Assembly: GCA_963828715.1 (NCBI GenBank) | Contig: CAWHFX010000015.1 | Coordinates: forward strand, 186,001-250,000 | DNA from: JAQGMV01 sp963828715 | GTDB lineage: Bacteria; Pseudomonadota; Gammaproteobacteria; Burkholderiales; SG8-41 | Direction: 5' to 3' | DNA length: 64,000 nucleotides | In this document: positions 17,565 through 26,361 of the stretch, in pieces | Layout of the letters: each line of letters opens with the position of its first letter | Position numbering within the stretch: position 1 is the stretch's first letter | Program-made: the position numbers and the translations under genes | The notes under the pieces: generated by a model | Told to the model about the DNA's origin: nothing | Seen by the model: the letters and a program-made list of their open reading frames with translations, nothing else | Databases searched by the model: none

Positions 17565-18509
17565 ATGACGCTGCAGCAACTGCGCTACTTCTCCGAAGTC
17601 GTGCGACAGGACCTCAACATCTCGAAAGCAGCGGAGGCGTTGCACGTTTCGCAGCCCGGATTGAGCCGCCAGCTTCAGCTGCTCGAACGCGAGCTGGAAG
17701 TGGAGCTGTTCGTGCGCAATCGCAAGCGGCTCGTGCGGCTCAGCGCGGCGGGCAGTGAAATTCACCGCATCGCCGAAAGCACGCTGGAGAACGCGCGCAA
17801 TATCAGGGAAGCCGCACGCGACCACGCGCGAGAACGTCACGGTGCTTTGACGATCGCAACGACGCATACCCAGGCGCGCTATGCACTGCCTGACGTGATC
17901 CGCCGCTTCGCGCAACGCTTCCCTGACGTGAAGCTGAGCCTGCGTCAGGGCACGCCCTTCGACGTTTCGCGTCTCGTCGTCTCCGGTGCAGCCGACCTGT
18001 GCATCGCGACCGAGCCGCTGGAACCGCCCCCGGATCTCGTCCTGCTGCCGTGCTACAAACTCGAGCGCGTCGTGCTCACGCCCGCGGGACATCCCTTGCT
18101 CAAGGTGAAACGTCTGACGCTGGAAGCGCTCGCACGCTACCCGCTCATCACGTACGATTACGCATTCATCGGACGCTCGAAGACGGTCGGTGCGTTCGAG
18201 GCACGCGGTATCGAACCGAACATCGTACTGAATGCGATCGACGCCGACGTCATCAAGACCTACGTCGAGTTCGGCCTCGGGATTGCCATCATCCCCGACA
18301 TGGCGTACGACCGTCGCCGCGACAAGAATCTTCGCGCGATCGATGCGAGCCATCTCTTCGAGCCGAACACCATTCACGTCGGCATCCGCCGCAATCACTA
18401 TCTCCGCGCTTACATGTACGCGTTCATCGAGCTGTTCGCGCCGCACCTGAAGCGGCAGGTCGTGGAGAAAGCGATTACGGAAGCGGCGACCCGTCGAGCG
18501 CGCATCTGA
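17565..18509 (+). CDS. CysB/Cbl-type LysR family transcriptional regulator
   Basis: 314 aa. The N-terminal winged helix starts MTLQQLRYFSEVVRQDLNISKAAEALHVSQPGLSRQ. Unlike general LysR proteins it follows CysB closely throughout: TIATTHTQARYALPDVIRRF (about 98-117), IATEPL, ADVIKTYVEFGLGIAIIPDMA (about 225-245), and the C-terminal LRAYMYAFIELFAPHLKR. CysB and Cbl sense O-acetylserine/sulfate status and control sulfur acquisition. Here it heads an operon-like run with a leaderless TctC and a UGSC-type selenoprotein gene, so control by a sulfur or organosulfur signal is a reasonable inference. Confidence 0.9.
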   Translation: MTLQQLRYFSEVVRQDLNISKAAEALHVSQPGLSRQLQLLERELEVELFVRNRKRLVRLSAAGSEIHRIAESTLENARNIREAARDHARERHGALTIATTHTQARYALPDVIRRFAQRFPDVKLSLRQGTPFDVSRLVVSGAADLCIATEPLEPPPDLVLLPCYKLERVVLTPAGHPLLKVKRLTLEALARYPLITYDYAFIGRSKTVGAFEARGIEPNIVLNAIDADVIKTYVEFGLGIAIIPDMAYDRRRDKNLRAIDASHLFEPNTIHVGIRRNHYLRAYMYAFIELFAPHLKRQVVEKAITEAATRRARI

Positions 18510-18562
18510 CAGAGCTTCTGCTACATTCAAAGACAACTCAGTTGCACCGTCTCTCGCAAGAA

Positions 18563-19468
18563 ATGACACCACCGCTGCGCCTCATCGTCGGCTTTTCCAC
18601 TGGCAGTATGTCCGCTCAGGTCGCACGGACGATCGCGCCTGCGCTCTCGGACGTGCTGCGACGCGACGTCACCGTCGAGCTCGTTCCGGGGCAGAACGGC
18701 GCCCTCGGCGCGAGTCTGGTGGCCCATTCACACGCTGACGGCGACATGCTCTTCGTCGCCACACTCGGAACGCATGCGCTGGCGCCTCACGTAAATCGCG
18801 AGTTGCCGTACCGGCCGGTCCTCGATTTCGCGCCGGTGTCGCTCATTTCACAGTCGCCGCTTGTTCTGGCGACGCATCCGGCGCTCGGCGTGACATCCGT
18901 AAGCGAGCTCGTCGATTTTGCGCAGGGGCATCCCGGCACGCTAACCTACGGCACGTCAGCGCTGGGTGGCGCACCGCATCTTGCGGCAGAGTTGTTTCAG
19001 GATCTTGCCGGAATCACGATGCGCCACGTGCGGTACGATGACACCAATCGGCTATACGACGATCTCGAGGCCGGCCGCATCGCGTTGAGCTTCAACAACG
19101 TCGCGTCCCTGCTTCCGCGCTGCACGCAAGGCAGGCTCGTCGCGCTTGCGATCACGAGCGCGGAGCGAAGTACCGCAGCGGCCGACTTGCCGGCAGTCGC
19201 GGAAACGTTGCCGGGCTACCAAGTCACGAACTGGGTCGGACTCGTGGCGCCGGCATCGACGGCCGACGAAGTAACACGCTCGCTCAGTCGTGCGGCAGGT
19301 GAAGCGTTGCACGTGCAATCCGTCGCCGCTACGTTCGTCGCGGCCGGCATGCTCGCGCGGGGCACGACGCCCGAGGAATTCCGCGGGTTTATCGAGCGGG
19401 AGATCGGCCGCTGGGAGATAGTGGTGGCGCGTTTTCGCGACAGGATTCAGGAACAGGAGCAGGCATGA
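18563..19468 (+). CDS. Leaderless TctC-like protein
   Basis: 301 aa, homologous to TctC receptors over its length (LPYRPVLDFAPVSLISQSP, HPGTLTYGTSALGGAPHLAAELFQDL, GYQVTNWVGLVAPASTADEV). It begins directly at MTPPLRLIVGFSTGSMSAQVAR: there is no signal peptide, and only about 50 bp separate it from the LysR stop. The PGGxxD ligand loop is replaced by STGSMSAQ, without the Asp. The stop overlaps the ATG of the UGSC fusion gene as ATGA. It may be a cytoplasmic derivative serving the UGSC protein, or a degraded receptor. Confidence 0.8.
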   Translation: MTPPLRLIVGFSTGSMSAQVARTIAPALSDVLRRDVTVELVPGQNGALGASLVAHSHADGDMLFVATLGTHALAPHVNRELPYRPVLDFAPVSLISQSPLVLATHPALGVTSVSELVDFAQGHPGTLTYGTSALGGAPHLAAELFQDLAGITMRHVRYDDTNRLYDDLEAGRIALSFNNVASLLPRCTQGRLVALAITSAERSTAAADLPAVAETLPGYQVTNWVGLVAPASTADEVTRSLSRAAGEALHVQSVAATFVAAGMLARGTTPEEFRGFIEREIGRWEIVVARFRDRIQEQEQA

Positions 19469-21073
19469 GCAACACCGTAGGTCCTCGAACCCATTTCCCG
19501 AACCGGGCTCGCCTCGCGCATCGTCTGGCGCCCGCTCGACTCACTGCAGGGCAAGGTGGTCGGCTTCATCGACAACTCGAAGCCGAACTTCCAGCTCCTC
19601 GCCGACGATCTCTCCGAGCTCCTGATGACGCGCTACGGTGCGGCGTCGGTCGTGCGCCACCGCAAGCGCTCCGCATCGATTCCGGCGCCCGACACGGTGC
19701 TCGCGGACATCGCCGAGAAGTGCGATCTCGTCATTACCGGATCCGGCGACTGAGGTGGCTGCACGTCGTGGAGTGTCCACGACAGTGTCGAAGCCGCCAA
19801 GCGGGGCCTGACTTCACTCGTGGTCTGCTCGACTGCATTCCTCTCCCTCGGCCGCAACCAGCTCGATGCACTCGGATGCCCGGATGCACCTATCGCGACC
19901 ATTCCGCATCCGTTCGGCCTGCGCACCCGTGAGGAGATCCGGTTCATCGCGGAACAATGTGCAGCCGAGATCGCGCGCCTCGCTCATAGCGGCAAAGATC
20001 AGGGTGAACGGAGCCCGGCGGGACGGCATGCACAGCAGCGGGCTCAGCGTATCGAAGTTCCGGACGACATCGATGCATTCAACGAGATCGCGCTCGAACG
20101 CCGGTGGAGCGATGGCCTGCCGCTGGTGCCCCCGATACTCGAACGCGTGAACGCAATGCTCGAAGCAACCGCACGCGCGCACGATGAAGTCGTTGCGAAC
20201 GTGGCACCCGGCTTCGGCGCCGCGACCGTCGAGAGCATCGCCGTAAATGCCGTCATGGCCGGATGCCGCCCCGCCTATCTTCCCGTGCTTCTCGCGGCCG
20301 TCGACGCTGCCGCGGATCGTCGCTTCAACCTTCAGGGCATTCAGGCCACCACCAATTCAGCCGCGCCGTGGATCATCGTGAACGGACCGCTCGCACGCAC
20401 GCTCGGTGTGAACAGCGGTCCGAACTGTCTCGGCCAGGGAAATCGCGCGAATTCGACGATCGGACGCGCGCTCAGGCTCGTGCTGCAGAATATCGGCGGC
20501 GCGCTGCCGGGTGAAATGGATCGTGCGACGCACGGGCAGCCCGGCAAGCACACGTTCTGCTGCGCGGAAAACGAAGCAGAAAGCCCATGGGAGCCGCTGC
20601 ACGTCGAGCGCGGATTCGATCGCGACGAAAGCACGGTCACGGTGGTTGGCGCCGCCGGCACGCTCAATCTGAACTCGCACGCGAAGGACGCCGACGATCT
20701 CGTGAAGGTACTGGCCGACAGCATCGTCTATCCGACCAGCAACGACTATCACTTCGGCGGTCAGCCGTGGCTCGTGATCTCGCCCGAGCATGCCGACGTG
20801 CTCGCGCGAGCCGGCCTCTCCAAATCGGACGTGAAGCGCACGCTGTGGGAGCGCTCCAAAATGGCCGCAGGACGCTTTGCCGCGAAGGACTACGTCCGCG
20901 CCCAGCACACCCGCGGTCCTGACCTGGGAGAAATCGGACCGGATACGCCGATTCCCATCTCGCCCACGGCGAACGAGATCGGCCTCATCGTCGCGGGCGG
21001 CCCCGGCACACACTCCGTGTACGTGCCGACGTTCGGCCAGACGCGCGCGGTGACGCGGCGCATCGGCGCGTGA
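19465..21073 (+). CDS. UGSC-type selenoprotein fused to its partner domain, in-frame UGA plus N-terminal frameshift
   Basis: The frame through TGA at 19751-19753 reads GSGD-U-G-G-C-TSWSVHDSVEAAKRG and continues without a stop to 21073. The first ~180 residues match the UGSC protein at 3526-4074. From about residue 195 (DDIDAFNEIALERRWSDGLP) it matches the separate partner gene at 2468. After removal of one extra G at 19480 (ATG AGC AAC ACC GTA | GTC CTC GAA) the product would be 535 aa with Sec near residue 96. The ATG overlaps the leaderless TctC stop. The motif here is U-G-G-C, not U-G-S-C. The hairpin after the UGA is nearly identical to locus 1. Confidence 0.87.
19765..19783 (+). promoter_or_regulatory. 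Candidate bacterial SECIS hairpin, locus 2
   Basis: Stem GUCGUGG / CCACGAC with loop AGUGU, beginning 11 nt after the UGA; CAC/GUG can extend it across a bulged A. Stem and spacing equal locus 1. The loop differs by one base that changes Ile to Val, so the helix is kept and the loop G at position 2 is preserved. Confidence 0.7.
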
Positions 21074-22050
21074 GAAGCGGCACGCGAACGATGCTGCTCC
21101 GTGCCCTGCTCACCGCTGTTGCCGTGCTCGCGAGTACGGCCTGCCCGGCGCAGAAGTATCCGGACCGCCCGGTGCGCGTTCTCGTCCCGTTCCCCGCTGC
21201 AGGCGGAACCGACATCCTCGCGCGCCTGTTTCTGCAGAAAGTGTCGGAGCGACTCGGTGCGAACTTCGTCATCGACAATCGCGCCGGCGCGGGCGGAACC
21301 ATCGGCACGGAGATCGTTGCCAAGGCACCACCGGACGGGTACACGATCCTCGTATGCAGCAGCAGTCACACCATCAATCCGAGCGTCTACAAGAAGCTCG
21401 GCTACGATCCGATACGCGACTTCGCTCCGGTGACGATGCTTGCATCCGGACCGGGTTTGCTGGTGGTGCATCCTTCGGTGCCGGCGAGGAACGTGAAAGA
21501 GCTGATCGCATTCGCAAAGTCGAAACCCGGGCAGCTCATTTACGCTTCGGCGGGCAACGGCACGCCGCCCCACCTCGCTGCCGAGCTTTTCAAGTCGATG
21601 GCGGGTATCGACATGGTTCACATCCCCTACAAGGGCAACGTCCCCGCGTTCGTCGATCTGATCTCGGGCGCCGTGCAGGTGTCGTTTCCGACGATCACCT
21701 CGGGGCTTCCGCAGGTGCGGGCCGGGAAACTGCGTGGGCTGGGGGTTACGTCGAAGGAACGTTCGAGCGTCATGCCCGAAGTGCCGACGATTGCCGAATC
21801 CGGTTTGCCCGGGTACGAATCCACCACCTGGTACGGGATGCTGGCGCCTGCGGGAACACCAGCGACGATCGTTCGAACGCTTCACGATCAGATGGTCGCG
21901 GTCCTGAAGCTCGAAGATATCCGCGAGAAGTTGCTCGTCCAGGGACTCGAGCCCGTGGGCAACACCCCGACTGAGTTCTCTTCCATCATCGCGAGCGAGC
22001 TTACGAAGTGGCGCAAAGTGGTCGCTGCCGCCGGAATGAAAGCGGAATGA
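21070..22050 (+). CDS. TctC/Bug-type receptor
   Basis: 326 aa. The GTG start overlaps the stop of the UGSC fusion gene (GTGA), and a leader ends near STACPAQKYP. Standard marks: VPFPAAGGTDILAR, LGYDPIRDFAPVTML, HIPYKGNVPAFVDLISGA, IAESGLPGYESTTWYGMLAPAGTPATIV. This is an exported receptor in the same transcript as the leaderless TctC, so the locus encodes one periplasmic and one apparently cytoplasmic member of the family. Confidence 0.92.
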   Translation: MRSGTRTMLLRALLTAVAVLASTACPAQKYPDRPVRVLVPFPAAGGTDILARLFLQKVSERLGANFVIDNRAGAGGTIGTEIVAKAPPDGYTILVCSSSHTINPSVYKKLGYDPIRDFAPVTMLASGPGLLVVHPSVPARNVKELIAFAKSKPGQLIYASAGNGTPPHLAAELFKSMAGIDMVHIPYKGNVPAFVDLISGAVQVSFPTITSGLPQVRAGKLRGLGVTSKERSSVMPEVPTIAESGLPGYESTTWYGMLAPAGTPATIVRTLHDQMVAVLKLEDIREKLLVQGLEPVGNTPTEFSSIIASELTKWRKVVAAAGMKAE

Positions 22051-22084
22051 GCACGTTCGAACACACACCAGAGGAGTGACGACA

Positions 22085-22663
22085 ATGAGTCAGCCGACGA
22101 GCCGTGAACGCATGGGGAGAATCGCCCCGGAGAACATGACCGAAACGCAGCGCAACGCGGCAGCGGAGATAGCCTCAGGCCCACGCGGCAATGTGCGCGG
22201 GCCCTTCAATGTGCTGCTGAGAAGCCCGGAGCTGATGAGCCCGCTGCAGAAGGTCGGCGAGTATCTCCGCTTCAAGTGCCAGCTCGAACGGCGCATCGCG
22301 GAAATGGCCACACTGATCGCGGCGCGTCACTGGACGCAGAATTACGAGTGGAGCGCGCATCACCCGCTCGCGCTCAAGGCCGGCCTGAAGCCGGAGATCG
22401 CACAGGCGATCGCGGACGGCCGCCGCCCGACCGGCATGGCGAAGGACGAAGACATCGTCTACGACCTGTTGACCGAAGCACTTCAGAACAAGAGCGTCAG
22501 CGATGTCACGTACGACCGGGCGCTGCAGCAGTTTGGGGAACAGAACGTTGTGGACCTGCTGGCACTCGCGGGTTACTACGCGCTGCTCGGCATGCTGATG
22601 AACGTCGCGCGCACGCCGCTGCCGGATGGCTGCGAGCCGGGAATGCCGCACTTCCCCGACTGA
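22085..22663 (+). CDS. Carboxymuconolactone decarboxylase (CMD/AhpD-like) family protein
   Basis: 192 aa. An AGGAG box precedes the ATG at 22085 by 9 nt, favouring it over the GTG at 22076. The alpha-helical CMD core is seen in RFKCQLERRIAEMATLIAARHWTQNYEWSAHHPLALKAGL (about 60-100) and VVDLLALAGYYALLGMLMN near the C-terminus. The CxxC pair of AhpD peroxidases is absent, so a decarboxylase-like or unknown role is more likely than thiol peroxidase activity. It closes the UGSC locus 2 operon, 34 nt after TctC. Confidence 0.85.
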   Translation: MSQPTSRERMGRIAPENMTETQRNAAAEIASGPRGNVRGPFNVLLRSPELMSPLQKVGEYLRFKCQLERRIAEMATLIAARHWTQNYEWSAHHPLALKAGLKPEIAQAIADGRRPTGMAKDEDIVYDLLTEALQNKSVSDVTYDRALQQFGEQNVVDLLALAGYYALLGMLMNVARTPLPDGCEPGMPHFPD

Positions 22664-22864
22664 TCTCCGAGTCGCTCCTCGATTGCCCGACCTGCCGAGT
22701 CGTCAGACTGCGTCGGCCAGAGCGAGGCGGCAAGAAGTCGGCCTTCGCTCACCTGCCACGCGGACTTGGTGTGGTTGCCCGCAAGCGCAAGGGCAACGGA
22801 AGACTCGAGAGAATCGATTGAAGAATCGGCGTTGCAGATCGGTTAACGACCTCGTCGCCCGGGT

Positions 22865-23311
22865 TCACGCAAAGCCGCGACCCAGTACGGCAATCGCGAT
22901 GTTGACGAGACCGAGCACGAGGTTCGTTGCAACCAGTATTCGTATCTGATTCAGCGCGGCGCCTCCCGCTTTCCAGTCCTCAGAAGCGACGGCGCGCTTG
23001 AGCCTGCCGAAGGGCGCGAAGTAGATGTGCAGGAAAATCGCGCTCATGGCGAGGCCGATCACCATCATGATCGTCACGTAGACCGGCCACCCCGGCATCC
23101 GGCTCATCATCCAGAAGCCGCTCGCAAGTATCGATACGACTGCCGCCCACACCCACGGGAAAAAACGGCGGAAGATTCCTGCCCACAAACGCAGGCGCAG
23201 CGGCGGTTCCAGCACTTCGCCGGCGGCAGGACGCACGGCGATGTAGGCGAGGAACATCCCGCCGACCCAGATGACGTCCGATATCACATGCAGCAAGAGT
23301 GCGATCGTCAT
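22865..23311 (-). CDS. CopD-like small integral membrane protein
   Basis: 148 aa with four transmembrane segments (about 1-28, 48-68, 78-98, 124-145). LLHVISDVIWVGGMFLAYIAVRP contains the His of CopD-type membrane proteins, and the FRRFFPWVW and HIYFAPFGRLKRAV blocks fit that family. A role in copper handling or heme-linked electron transfer is only a family-level guess. It stands alone; 200 bp without a recognisable gene lie between it and the CMD-like gene. Confidence 0.7.
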   Translation of the reverse strand: MTIALLLHVISDVIWVGGMFLAYIAVRPAAGEVLEPPLRLRLWAGIFRRFFPWVWAAVVSILASGFWMMSRMPGWPVYVTIMMVIGLAMSAIFLHIYFAPFGRLKRAVASEDWKAGGAALNQIRILVATNLVLGLVNIAIAVLGRGFA

Positions 23312-23416
23312 AACGCGTGGATCAGTTCGGGATCAGACCATCGGCGTGGCGGGTGCAAAGCACTGGGCTATCGCCGCCTTGATTCGAGGCACGCGCCGGA
23401 ATTACCGCTGCGCGCG

Positions 23417-23815
23417 CTACTTGCGAAATGTCGAGCAGAACTCAGCGGGACCCTGCCACGTCTGGTCGACCACACGGCCCTTCAGAAAGAAGAGCGTGCG
23501 CTCGCAGCGCTGAAGCTCGCCACCGCCGGGGCCGACCGTGACACCCGTACCGACGCCGAAGCCGCCGCTGCCGCCGAAGATGCCGAGCGACGGCCACAGA
23601 GCCCCGCGCGGCGCGACGGTTTCCGAGACCCAGGTGTAAGCCTCGCGGCCGTCGGAAAGCTTCGTGCTGCGCACGGGAACGCCCCAGGTCGCGACCACTT
23701 CGTCATACGTGGCGCCTTGCCACGACTCGCGCGCTGCCGGGTTTCCGGTATCCGGGCTCGTCGCCGCGCAACCAGCGAGCACGGCAGCAAGTACCGCCAT
23801 CGGGAGCAAACGCAT
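23417..23815 (-). CDS. Small putative lipoprotein
   Basis: 132 aa. Signal MRLLPMAVLAAVLAGC with lipobox LAGC (Cys16) predicts an outer-membrane or periplasmic lipoprotein. The mature part begins with a YDEVVATWGVPVRSTKLSDGREAYTW segment similar to SmpA/BamE-like lipoproteins, then a glycine-rich stretch GGSGGFGVGTGVTVGPGGG and a C-terminal CERTLFFLKGRVVDQTWQG. Function unknown. Confidence 0.7.
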   Translation of the reverse strand: MRLLPMAVLAAVLAGCAATSPDTGNPAARESWQGATYDEVVATWGVPVRSTKLSDGREAYTWVSETVAPRGALWPSLGIFGGSGGFGVGTGVTVGPGGGELQRCERTLFFLKGRVVDQTWQGPAEFCSTFRK

Positions 23816-23953
23816 AAGCGCCTCTCAGCAAAGATTTATAGTTGGACCGAGCGATTGTCGTGCCATGTTACGAGGCATCGCCCGCTGGCGCCATCCGGCG
23901 CACGACTGCGCCGCAAATCTTCATGCGATCCGAAGGCACCTGCCGCGGCGAGC

Positions 23954-26245
23954 CTATTCCGCCGGCGCGGATCGCGAACCGTCCTGCAGCACGAACATGA
24001 GCAGCGAGCGCCCTGTCACCTGATACGTGTCTCCGAATGCGAACAACGGTTCGTCGGAACGCTCGGGAATATTGGTGTCGATGAGGCATCGCCAGTGCTC
24101 CCCGCCCGGCACGGTGGGAAGCGTAAACACGACGACGTCGTGATACGCGTTGAAAATGAGCAGCAGCGTTGCGTCCGAACCGGGTCGAACGATACCCGTG
24201 GCCTGAGCGCGGCCGTCCAGGACCATACCGAAGCAGCGTTCGCCGGGATCGCTCCAGCTTTCCTGCGTTTTCTCCTGGCCGCGCGGATCGAGCCAGGTCA
24301 CGTCCTTCACTTCGAGCTCTGCGTTATATTCGCCGGTGAAAAATCGGCTCCGCCGCAGTGTCGGATATTTCATGCGCAGCGCGATCAGCCGGCGCACGAA
24401 GCGCGTCAGCGCGCTGTCTTCTTCGGTGCGGCCCTGCCAGTCGAGCCACGTCAGGTCTCCGTCCTGGCAGTAAGCGTTGTTGTTGCCGGATTGAGTGTTG
24501 CCGAACTCGTCGCCCGCAAGCAGCATCGGCGTGCCCTGCGACAACAGGAGCGTGGCGAGGAAATTTCGCTTCTGGCGCTCGCGCAGTGCACGTACGGCGG
24601 GATCGTCGGTCGGGCCCTCTGCGCCGGAATTCCACGACAGATTGTTCGAGTGTCCGTCGCGGTTTTCTTCCCCGTTCGCCTCGTTGTGCTTGTCGTTGTA
24701 CGAGACGAGATCGTTCAAGGTGAAGCCGTCGTGCGCCGTAATGAAATTGACGCTCGCCCACGGCTTGCGGCCGCGGTGGTTGAAAATGTCGCCGGACGCG
24801 GTCACACGCGCCGCAAGCTCCGGTACCTTGCCTTCGTCGCCCTTCCAGTAGGCGCGGACGGAATCGCGGAACTTGTCGTTCCATTCGGCCCATCCGGGCG
24901 GGAAGCGTCCGACCTGGTAGCCGCCGGGACCGATGTCCCACGGCTCTGCGATCAGTTTCACGTGTGAAAGAATCGGGTCCTGTCGGCAGCTGTCGAGGAA
25001 ACCTCCGCCCTGGTCGAAGCCGTGCGGCTCGCGCCCGAGAATCGTCGCGAGATCGAAGCGGAAGCCGTCGACGTGCATCTCGGTTACCCAATAGCGGAGC
25101 GAGTCGGTCACCATCTGCAGCACGCGGGGATTACTCACGTTGAGCGTGTTGCCGGTGCCCGTATCGTTGATGTAGTAGCGCGGCTGATCCGGCAAGAGCC
25201 GGTAGTAGGAGGCGTTGTCGATGCCCTTGAAACACAACGTAGAGCCGCGTTCGTTTCCCTCCGGCGTGTGGTTGTAGACCACGTCGAGGATCACCTCGAT
25301 GCCGGCGTCGTGAAGATGCGCGACCATCGCCTTGAAGCCGCCGACCGAGCCGGTGCGCGAGTAGCGCGGGTTCGGCGCGAAGAAGCCGATGGTGTCGTAG
25401 CCCCAGTAGTTATGCAGCCCCCTGTCCACCAGGTAGCGTTCGTCGATCGAGGCCTGCACCGGCAGCAGTTCGATCGCGGTGATGCCCAGGTTCTTGAGGT
25501 AGTTCACGACTTCGCGTACGGCGAGGCCCGAATACTTTCCGCGCAGCTCCTGAGGCACCGCGGGATGGCGCATCGTGAATCCACGCACGTGCGCTTCGTA
25601 GATGACCATGCGATCCCACGGGATCTGCGGCCGCCGCTCGCGACCCCAGGTGAATGCCGGATCGATCACGCGACATTTCGGCATGAACGCCGCGCTGTCG
25701 CGCTCGTCGAAGCTCAGGTCCTCTTTCTCGTCGCCGATGCGATAGCCGAAGAGCTCGTCGCCCCACTGCAGCTCGCCTACCAGCTCTTTCGCATAGGGGT
25801 CGAGCAGGAGCTTATTCGGATTGAACCGGTGCCCGTGTTCCGGTTCGTATGGGCCGTGCACGCGATAGCCGTAAACGGTGCCCGGGCGCGCGTCCGGCAG
25901 ATAGCCGTGCCAGACCTCGTCCGTATACTCGGGCAGCGTGATGCGTTCGAGCTCACGCTTGCCGGTGGAATCGAACAGGCACAGTTCGACACGAGTCGCA
26001 TGAGCGGAGAACAGTGCGAAGTTGACGCCGATCCCATCCCACGTGGCACCCAGCGGCTCGGGGAGCCCCTCCATGATGCGTGACCGGCGTGTGCGCCGGC
26101 GTCGCGCACCCGAAGGCGCCCGGGCAGGCGCATCTCCGGTCTTGCCCGATGCATCGGCTGATTTGCCTGCTTCGTCAGCTGATTTGCCTGCTTCATCAGC
26201 CGATTTGCCGGGTTCTTCACCTCGGTTGCCCACTACCTCTGCCAT
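23954..26245 (-). CDS. glgX: Glycogen debranching enzyme GlgX
   Basis: 763 aa. CBM48-like N-terminal domain (PEPLGATWDGIGVNFALFSAHATRVELCLFD) then an alpha-amylase (GH13) barrel. Catalytic motifs: EVILDVVYNHTPEG, DGFRFDLATILG (nucleophile Asp), KLIAEPWDIGPGGYQ (acid Glu) and FITAHDGFTLNDLVSYNDKHN. GlgX removes short branches from phosphorylase-limited glycogen by hydrolysing alpha-1,6 links. The start MAEVVGNRG is followed by a Lys/Ala-rich tail containing three GKSADEA heptapeptide repeats, unusual for GlgX. No other glycogen genes are in the window. Confidence 0.92.
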   Translation of the reverse strand: MAEVVGNRGEEPGKSADEAGKSADEAGKSADASGKTGDAPARAPSGARRRRTRRSRIMEGLPEPLGATWDGIGVNFALFSAHATRVELCLFDSTGKRELERITLPEYTDEVWHGYLPDARPGTVYGYRVHGPYEPEHGHRFNPNKLLLDPYAKELVGELQWGDELFGYRIGDEKEDLSFDERDSAAFMPKCRVIDPAFTWGRERRPQIPWDRMVIYEAHVRGFTMRHPAVPQELRGKYSGLAVREVVNYLKNLGITAIELLPVQASIDERYLVDRGLHNYWGYDTIGFFAPNPRYSRTGSVGGFKAMVAHLHDAGIEVILDVVYNHTPEGNERGSTLCFKGIDNASYYRLLPDQPRYYINDTGTGNTLNVSNPRVLQMVTDSLRYWVTEMHVDGFRFDLATILGREPHGFDQGGGFLDSCRQDPILSHVKLIAEPWDIGPGGYQVGRFPPGWAEWNDKFRDSVRAYWKGDEGKVPELAARVTASGDIFNHRGRKPWASVNFITAHDGFTLNDLVSYNDKHNEANGEENRDGHSNNLSWNSGAEGPTDDPAVRALRERQKRNFLATLLLSQGTPMLLAGDEFGNTQSGNNNAYCQDGDLTWLDWQGRTEEDSALTRFVRRLIALRMKYPTLRRSRFFTGEYNAELEVKDVTWLDPRGQEKTQESWSDPGERCFGMVLDGRAQATGIVRPGSDATLLLIFNAYHDVVVFTLPTVPGGEHWRCLIDTNIPERSDEPLFAFGDTYQVTGRSLLMFVLQDGSRSAPAE
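26151..26211. repeat. 21-bp in-frame tandem repeat inside glgX
   Basis: About three copies of a 21-bp unit (for example GCTTCGTCAGCTGATTTGCC on the plus strand) encode GKSADEA repeats in the N-terminal extension of GlgX. They are a likely site of copy-number slippage. Confidence 0.7.
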
Positions 26246-26361
26246 GTTTCCCGCCTGTGCTGTTGCGGCGGAGCAATTAGCAATCGCTGGGCCGAGCCCA
26301 GCACGGCACGCAAAATGCACGAGCACGCGTTCCGATTGCTCTGGAATGTCTGAATTCGTCG

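Noticed and set aside
19556..19753. A stand-alone 65-aa protein starting at GTG inside KVVGFIDN
   Set aside because: It starts inside a conserved block and ends at the UGA; the ATG at 19465, coupled to the previous stop, with a one-base correction at 19480 gives the family's normal N-terminus.
22664..22864. Possible short gene (RLRRPERGGKKSAFAH... frame)
   Set aside because: It lacks its own start and is the read-through of a shadow frame of the CMD-like gene.
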